This document shows positions 61,075 through 64,000 of a stretch of 64,000 bases of DNA, piece after piece (positions within the stretch are counted from its first letter, which is position 1; every line of letters begins with the position of its first letter). The DNA comes from Frigoribacterium sp. CFBP 13712 (lineage in GTDB: Bacteria; Actinomycetota; Actinomycetes; Actinomycetales; Microbacteriaceae). A program made the translations under genes and the position numbers. The stretch covers positions 531,534 through 595,533 of the forward strand of contig NZ_JACYVH010000001.1 of NCBI RefSeq assembly GCF_014842255.1, read 5' to 3'. The notes below the pieces were generated by a model. It did no database searches, was not told where the DNA came from, and worked only from the letters and a program-made list of their open reading frames with translations.

Positions 61075-61163
61075 GCAAGCGGGGAACCCGTCGACGACCC
61101 GCCGGCGGGTACGACGATGCCCCCGCCGGCACAGGGCCTGCAGGGGCATCGACGATGTTGCGA

Positions 61164-61262
61164 CTACTTCTTGTTGCGTCGCTGGTGACGAGTCTTGCGA
61201 AGCAGCTTGCGGTGCTTCTTCTTCGCCATGCGCTTACGACGCTTCTTGATGACAGAACCCAT
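61164..61262 (-). CDS. bS22-like mini ribosomal protein (AURKAIP1/COX24 domain)
   Basis: This 32-residue, very basic protein begins [20 protein letters not shown] and closely resembles the actinobacterial small-subunit protein bS22, which sits near the decoding centre in mycobacterial ribosomes and is related to mitochondrial mS38. More than half of its residues are Lys or Arg. The ATG at 61262 has a GAGGT site seven bases upstream. It follows an excisionase-like DNA-binding protein gene, an arrangement common in actinobacteria. It is too short for standard gene callers. Confidence 0.9.
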   Translation of the reverse strand: MGSVIKKRRKRMAKKKHRKLLRKTRHQRRNKK

Positions 61263-61368
61263 AGAGACCTCACTGATTTCTGGATTGGACCGACCGGGTC
61301 CGAATCAGAACCGCGGAAAAATACCTCGGGGCAGTCTACTAGGGCGACTGCCGAAAGTCGAAGTCGAG

Positions 61369-61563
61369 TCAGCCGACGTCGGCGATGCCCGTGCGCAGCA
61401 CGGCCGCCACCGCCGACTCGGGCACACGGAACGAGCGCCCGAACCGGATGGCCGGCAGCTCTCCCGAATGCACCATGCGATAGACGGTCATCCGCGACAC
61501 GCGCATCATGTCCGCCACTTCGGCGACGGTGAGAAACCTCACGTCCGACAGGCCGTCCGCCAT
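61369..61563 (-). CDS. Excisionase-family (BldC/MerR-like) DNA-binding protein
   Basis: This 64-residue protein consists of a single winged helix-turn-helix of the excisionase/MerR type: FLTVAEVADMMRVSRMTVYRMVHSG followed by the wing AIRFGRSFRVP. It probably binds DNA cooperatively as a developmental or housekeeping regulator rather than a phage excisionase, as no integrase is nearby. The ATG at 61563 has a GAGGGGGAG ribosome binding site. It is about 100 bases upstream of the bS22-like gene in the same direction. Confidence 0.85.
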   Translation of the reverse strand: MADGLSDVRFLTVAEVADMMRVSRMTVYRMVHSGELPAIRFGRSFRVPESAVAAVLRTGIADVG

Positions 61564-61670
61564 GTCTCCCCCTCGTGTCCGACCCGGACTCCCCGAGTGG
61601 GTGCAGGCGCACGCATGTGACTCGTGTGCCTGATGGTCACTCTAGGGGCGCACGTGACCTCGTGCAACGC

Positions 61671-62195
61671 TCAGACGCCGCCGCGACCCAGTCGCTTGCG
61701 GACGGGCTCGATCACGCGCTCGTCGAGCGCGCTCGACGCGTCGTGCAGGGCCGAGGAGGCGCGGTGCTGCGCATCGGCGACCGCACGGCCGAGCGAGCTG
61801 CCCACGTCGCCTGCGTCGGGGATGCTCTCGGCCGCCCGACGGAACGGGGCCGGCACGCTGGCCCCCGCCCACGCCGCGAAGGCCCCGCCCGCGGCCGTGT
61901 CGATCTCCACCTCGACGCCGAGGAACGGGATGAGCCAGTCTTCGACGGTCTCGAGCGGTGCGGTGTCGATGCCGTAGAAGCGATGCTGCCCGCCCTCGCG
62001 CACATGCACGAGCCCGGCGTCACGGAGCACCCGCAGATGCTTCGACACGGTCGGCTGGCTGATGCCGAGGCGCGAGACGAGCTCGCCGACCGACACGTCG
62101 CCGGTGGCCGACTCGCCCGAGACGCGGGCCTCGAGCAGCACGGCCAGCAGGTCTCGGCGGGTCCCGTCGGCGATCACGGCGAAGAGGTCAGGCAT
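61671..62195 (-). CDS. ArsR-family transcriptional regulator with C-terminal extension
   Basis: This 174-residue protein has a winged HTH (about 1-85: LFAVIADGTRRDLLAVLL, then GISQPTVSKHLRVLRDAGLV). The remaining roughly 85 residues are unusual, with Ala/Ser-rich predicted helices (ADAQHRASSALHDASSALDE). No metal-binding cysteines are seen, so it is not a classical arsenic sensor. The ATG at 62195 follows TACTGT by six bases (62202-62207). It is divergent from the potassium transporter gene and may regulate it. Confidence 0.87.
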   Translation of the reverse strand: MPDLFAVIADGTRRDLLAVLLEARVSGESATGDVSVGELVSRLGISQPTVSKHLRVLRDAGLVHVREGGQHRFYGIDTAPLETVEDWLIPFLGVEVEIDTAAGGAFAAWAGASVPAPFRRAAESIPDAGDVGSSLGRAVADAQHRASSALHDASSALDERVIEPVRKRLGRGGV

Positions 62196-62225
62196 GCAGC
62201 CACAGTAACGACGACCGGCCCGGAG

Positions 62226-62231
62226 TACCAT
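62226..62231 (+). promoter_or_regulatory. -10 box (TACCAT) of the potassium transporter genes
   Basis: TACCAT ends six bases before GTG 62238. Its neighbour, the divergent ArsR box, lies only 18 bases away, so the two promoters share one short control region. Confidence 0.5.
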
Positions 62232-62237
62232 GCACGG

Positions 62238-63710
62238 GTGACGCGCCCCTCCCCCGCCTCCCGGCGCATCCCGCGCACCATCCGGCAGGGACCCCTCCGG
62301 GTCGCGTCCCGCGGGCCGGTCCGACGCATCACCGACTACGTCGACGACATCGGTCGCCACTCCCCCGCGCGCTTCGCGATCATGATCTTCACGGGTCTGA
62401 TCCTGCTGTTCACGGCGATCTTCTCGCTGCCCGTCGCGGCGGCCGACGGGCGGTCCACACCCCTCGTCGACTCGCTGTTCACGGCGGTCTCCGTCATCTG
62501 CGTGACCGGTCTCGCGACGGTCGACATGGCGACGCACTGGTCGGTCTTCGGCCACGTGGTGATCTTCGTCGGCGTGCAGATCGGCGCCATCGGCGTGCTG
62601 ACGCTCGCCTCGATCATGGGCCTGGTGGTGTCTCGGAAGCTGGGGTTGCGCGCCCGGCTGATGGCCGCCTCCGACAGCAATCCGCTGCGCGTGCACGCCG
62701 GCCCGGTGCCCGAGGGGCAGGCCGTGCGCCTCGGCGAGGTCGGCGGGCTGCTCGCCACGGTCGCGCTCAGCTCGGCCGTCATCCAGGCGGTGATCGCGGT
62801 GCTGCTGCTGCCGCGTCTCGTGATCGACGGCATCCCGATCGGCGAGGCGGTTCTCGACAGCTTCTACTACTCGGCCATGGCCTTCACGAACACGGGATTC
62901 TCACCGAACGCCGAGGGGCTCGCGCCGTTCGCCCACGACTACTGGTTCCTGACCCTGATCATGATCGGCGTCTTCCTCGGCAGCATCGGGTTCCCCGTCA
63001 TCTACGCCCTGGCCCGCAACCCCTGGCACCCCCGCCGCTGGTCGGTGCACGTGAAGCTGACGCTCGTCACCAGCTTCATCCTGCTGTTCGCCGGCGCCCT
63101 GCTGTTCATCGTGCTCGAGTTCGACAACCCCGACACGTTCGGCGGCATCGCGGCGTTCCCGACGATCTTCCAGTCGCTCTTCCTGAGTCAGATGACGAGA
63201 TCGGGCGGCTTCTCGACCATCGACATCTCGGATCTGAACGGCTCGTCGCTGCTGGTGACCGACATGCTGATGTTCATCGGCGGCGGCTCGGCCTCGACGG
63301 CCGGCGGCATCAAGGTCACGACCCTCGCCGTGCTCTTCCTGGCGGCGTTCGCCGAGGCGCGGGGCAACCGCTCGATGGAGGCCTTCGGGCGGCGCATCCC
63401 GAGCGACGTGCTGCGACTGTCGGTCAGCGTCGTGCTCTGGGGCGCCACGATCGTCGCGGTCGCGAGCATCCTGATCATGCACATCACGAAGGAGCCGCTC
63501 GAGCACGTGCTGTTCGAGGTGATCTCCGCCTTCGCGACGTCGGGGCTGTCGACCGGTCTGACCGCCGACCTGCCCGACTCGTGCAAGTACATCCTCGCGG
63601 TCACGATGTGGATGGGCCGCGTTGGTACAGTGACACTCTCCGTCGCCCTGGCCGCCAGCCAACGGCGCCAGCTGTTCACCCGACCCGAGGAGCGACCGAT
63701 CGTTGGTTGA
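62238..63710 (+). CDS. Ktr/Trk potassium transporter membrane subunit
   Basis: This 490-residue TrkH/KtrB-family channel-like transporter takes up potassium. After a basic cytoplasmic tail (about 1-45) come four M1-P-M2 units with P-loop filters VICVTGLATVD, MAFTNTGFSPN, MTRSGGFSTID and SAFATSGLSTGL, each with the conserved glycine. A gating segment GGSASTAGGIK is also visible. The GTG at 62238 follows TACCAT by six bases. It overlaps the regulatory-subunit gene by eight bases. Confidence 0.94.
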   Translation: MTRPSPASRRIPRTIRQGPLRVASRGPVRRITDYVDDIGRHSPARFAIMIFTGLILLFTAIFSLPVAAADGRSTPLVDSLFTAVSVICVTGLATVDMATHWSVFGHVVIFVGVQIGAIGVLTLASIMGLVVSRKLGLRARLMAASDSNPLRVHAGPVPEGQAVRLGEVGGLLATVALSSAVIQAVIAVLLLPRLVIDGIPIGEAVLDSFYYSAMAFTNTGFSPNAEGLAPFAHDYWFLTLIMIGVFLGSIGFPVIYALARNPWHPRRWSVHVKLTLVTSFILLFAGALLFIVLEFDNPDTFGGIAAFPTIFQSLFLSQMTRSGGFSTIDISDLNGSSLLVTDMLMFIGGGSASTAGGIKVTTLAVLFLAAFAEARGNRSMEAFGRRIPSDVLRLSVSVVLWGATIVAVASILIMHITKEPLEHVLFEVISAFATSGLSTGLTADLPDSCKYILAVTMWMGRVGTVTLSVALAASQRRQLFTRPEERPIVG

Positions 63711-64000
63711 CAAGATCAAGCACGACGCCCCCGTCCTCGTCATCGGCCTGGGCCGTTTCGGTGCAGCGACCGCGGGTCAGCTCGAACGGCAGGACCGCGA
63801 CGTGCTCGCCGTCGACACCAGCGCCGGTCTCGTGCAGAAGTGGGCCGACCGGGTGACGCACGCCGTCCAGGCCGACGCGCGCAGCATCGACGCGCTGAAG
63901 CAGATCGGCGCCCAGGACTTCAGCATCGCCGTCGTCGCCGTCGGCTCGTCGATCGAGGCGAGCGTGCTCATCACCGCGAACCTCGTCGACCTCAAGGTGC
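63703..64000 (+). CDS. Ktr/Trk potassium uptake regulatory subunit (partial)
   Basis: This RCK-domain protein binds nucleotides and gates the potassium channel subunit. The first 99 residues are in the window, and the gene continues past the right edge. The Rossmann motif VIGLGRFGAATAGQL (about 12-26) and the Asp ending strand 2 (LAVDTS) show an NAD(H)/ATP site. The start is TTG 63703, overlapping the channel gene, with a GAGGAG site about 11 bases upstream. Confidence 0.92.
   Translation, partial: MVDKIKHDAPVLVIGLGRFGAATAGQLERQDRDVLAVDTSAGLVQKWADRVTHAVQADARSIDALKQIGAQDFSIAVVAVGSSIEASVLITANLVDLKV

Noticed and set aside
61369-61563. Possible phage excisionase indicating an integrated element
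   Set aside because: There is no integrase, attachment-site repeat or compositional change nearby. The BldC/MerR-like family is chromosomal in actinobacteria.

Overview
The window is high-GC actinobacterial chromosome, most likely from the family Microbacteriaceae (Curtobacterium/Frigoribacterium/Clavibacter-like). The evidence is a GC content near 70 percent, the order tRNA-Trp, secE, nusG, rplK, rplA, a full menaquinone pathway next to Res-type cytochrome c maturation genes, a bS22-like mini ribosomal protein, and many start codons sitting 5-8 bases after a TANNNT box, as in actinobacterial leaderless transcripts. I see no insertion sequence, prophage, CRISPR array or origin. Nearly all of the sequence is coding.

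Layout. 1-3.7 kb: rplL and rplJ behind a structured L10-type leader, then an OmpR/HisKA two-component pair. 3.7-13.6 kb: a sugar uptake and oxidation locus (ABC importer without ATPase, two Gfo/Idh/MocA dehydrogenases, two xylose-isomerase-like epimerases, a TolB-like beta-propeller) with a divergent ROK regulator. 13.7-16.2 kb: a YqaJ-type nuclease, a quinone reductase-like protein and a GNAT acetyltransferase. 16.2-19.3 kb: rplA, rplK, nusG, secE and tRNA-Trp. 19.4-26.8 kb: an aminotransferase, an ABC-2 exporter with a DesKR/NarL-type two-component system, murB with two MaoC-fold dehydratase genes, and a DUF3072 protein.

26.8-31.2 kb: a candidate small RNA or attenuator, a UbiA prenyltransferase and a convergent type III polyketide synthase-methyltransferase-FAD hydroxylase operon. 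This is a small phenolic-lipid-like biosynthetic locus. 31.2-41.2 kb: tRNA-Met, tRNA-Thr, tRNA-Tyr, a 2'-5' RNA ligase-like protein, an aldo/keto reductase, a GH13 glucosidase, a membrane-anchored M23 peptidase, an inositol-monophosphatase-like enzyme, cardiolipin synthase, YajQ and an FprA-like reductase.

41.3-58.6 kb: the respiratory quinone and cytochrome block. It holds polyprenyl diphosphate synthase, menG, menF, menD, menA, menE, menB and menC, interrupted by an MFS exporter and PPK2, followed by ccsB-resB-ccdA-resA. Together these genes make menaquinone and mature c-type cytochromes. 58.6-64 kb: a histidine phosphatase, an archaeal-type aspartyl-tRNA synthetase, a glutaredoxin-like protein, the bS22-like mini gene with an excisionase-like DNA-binding protein, an ArsR regulator and a Ktr/Trk potassium system that runs off the right edge.

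Two window-wide signals stand out. A 12-mer, GAGGAGGCGCGG, occurs 14 times in both orientations and in different reading frames. About twenty transcription-unit heads carry a TANNNT box directly before the start codon. All counts were made by eye.
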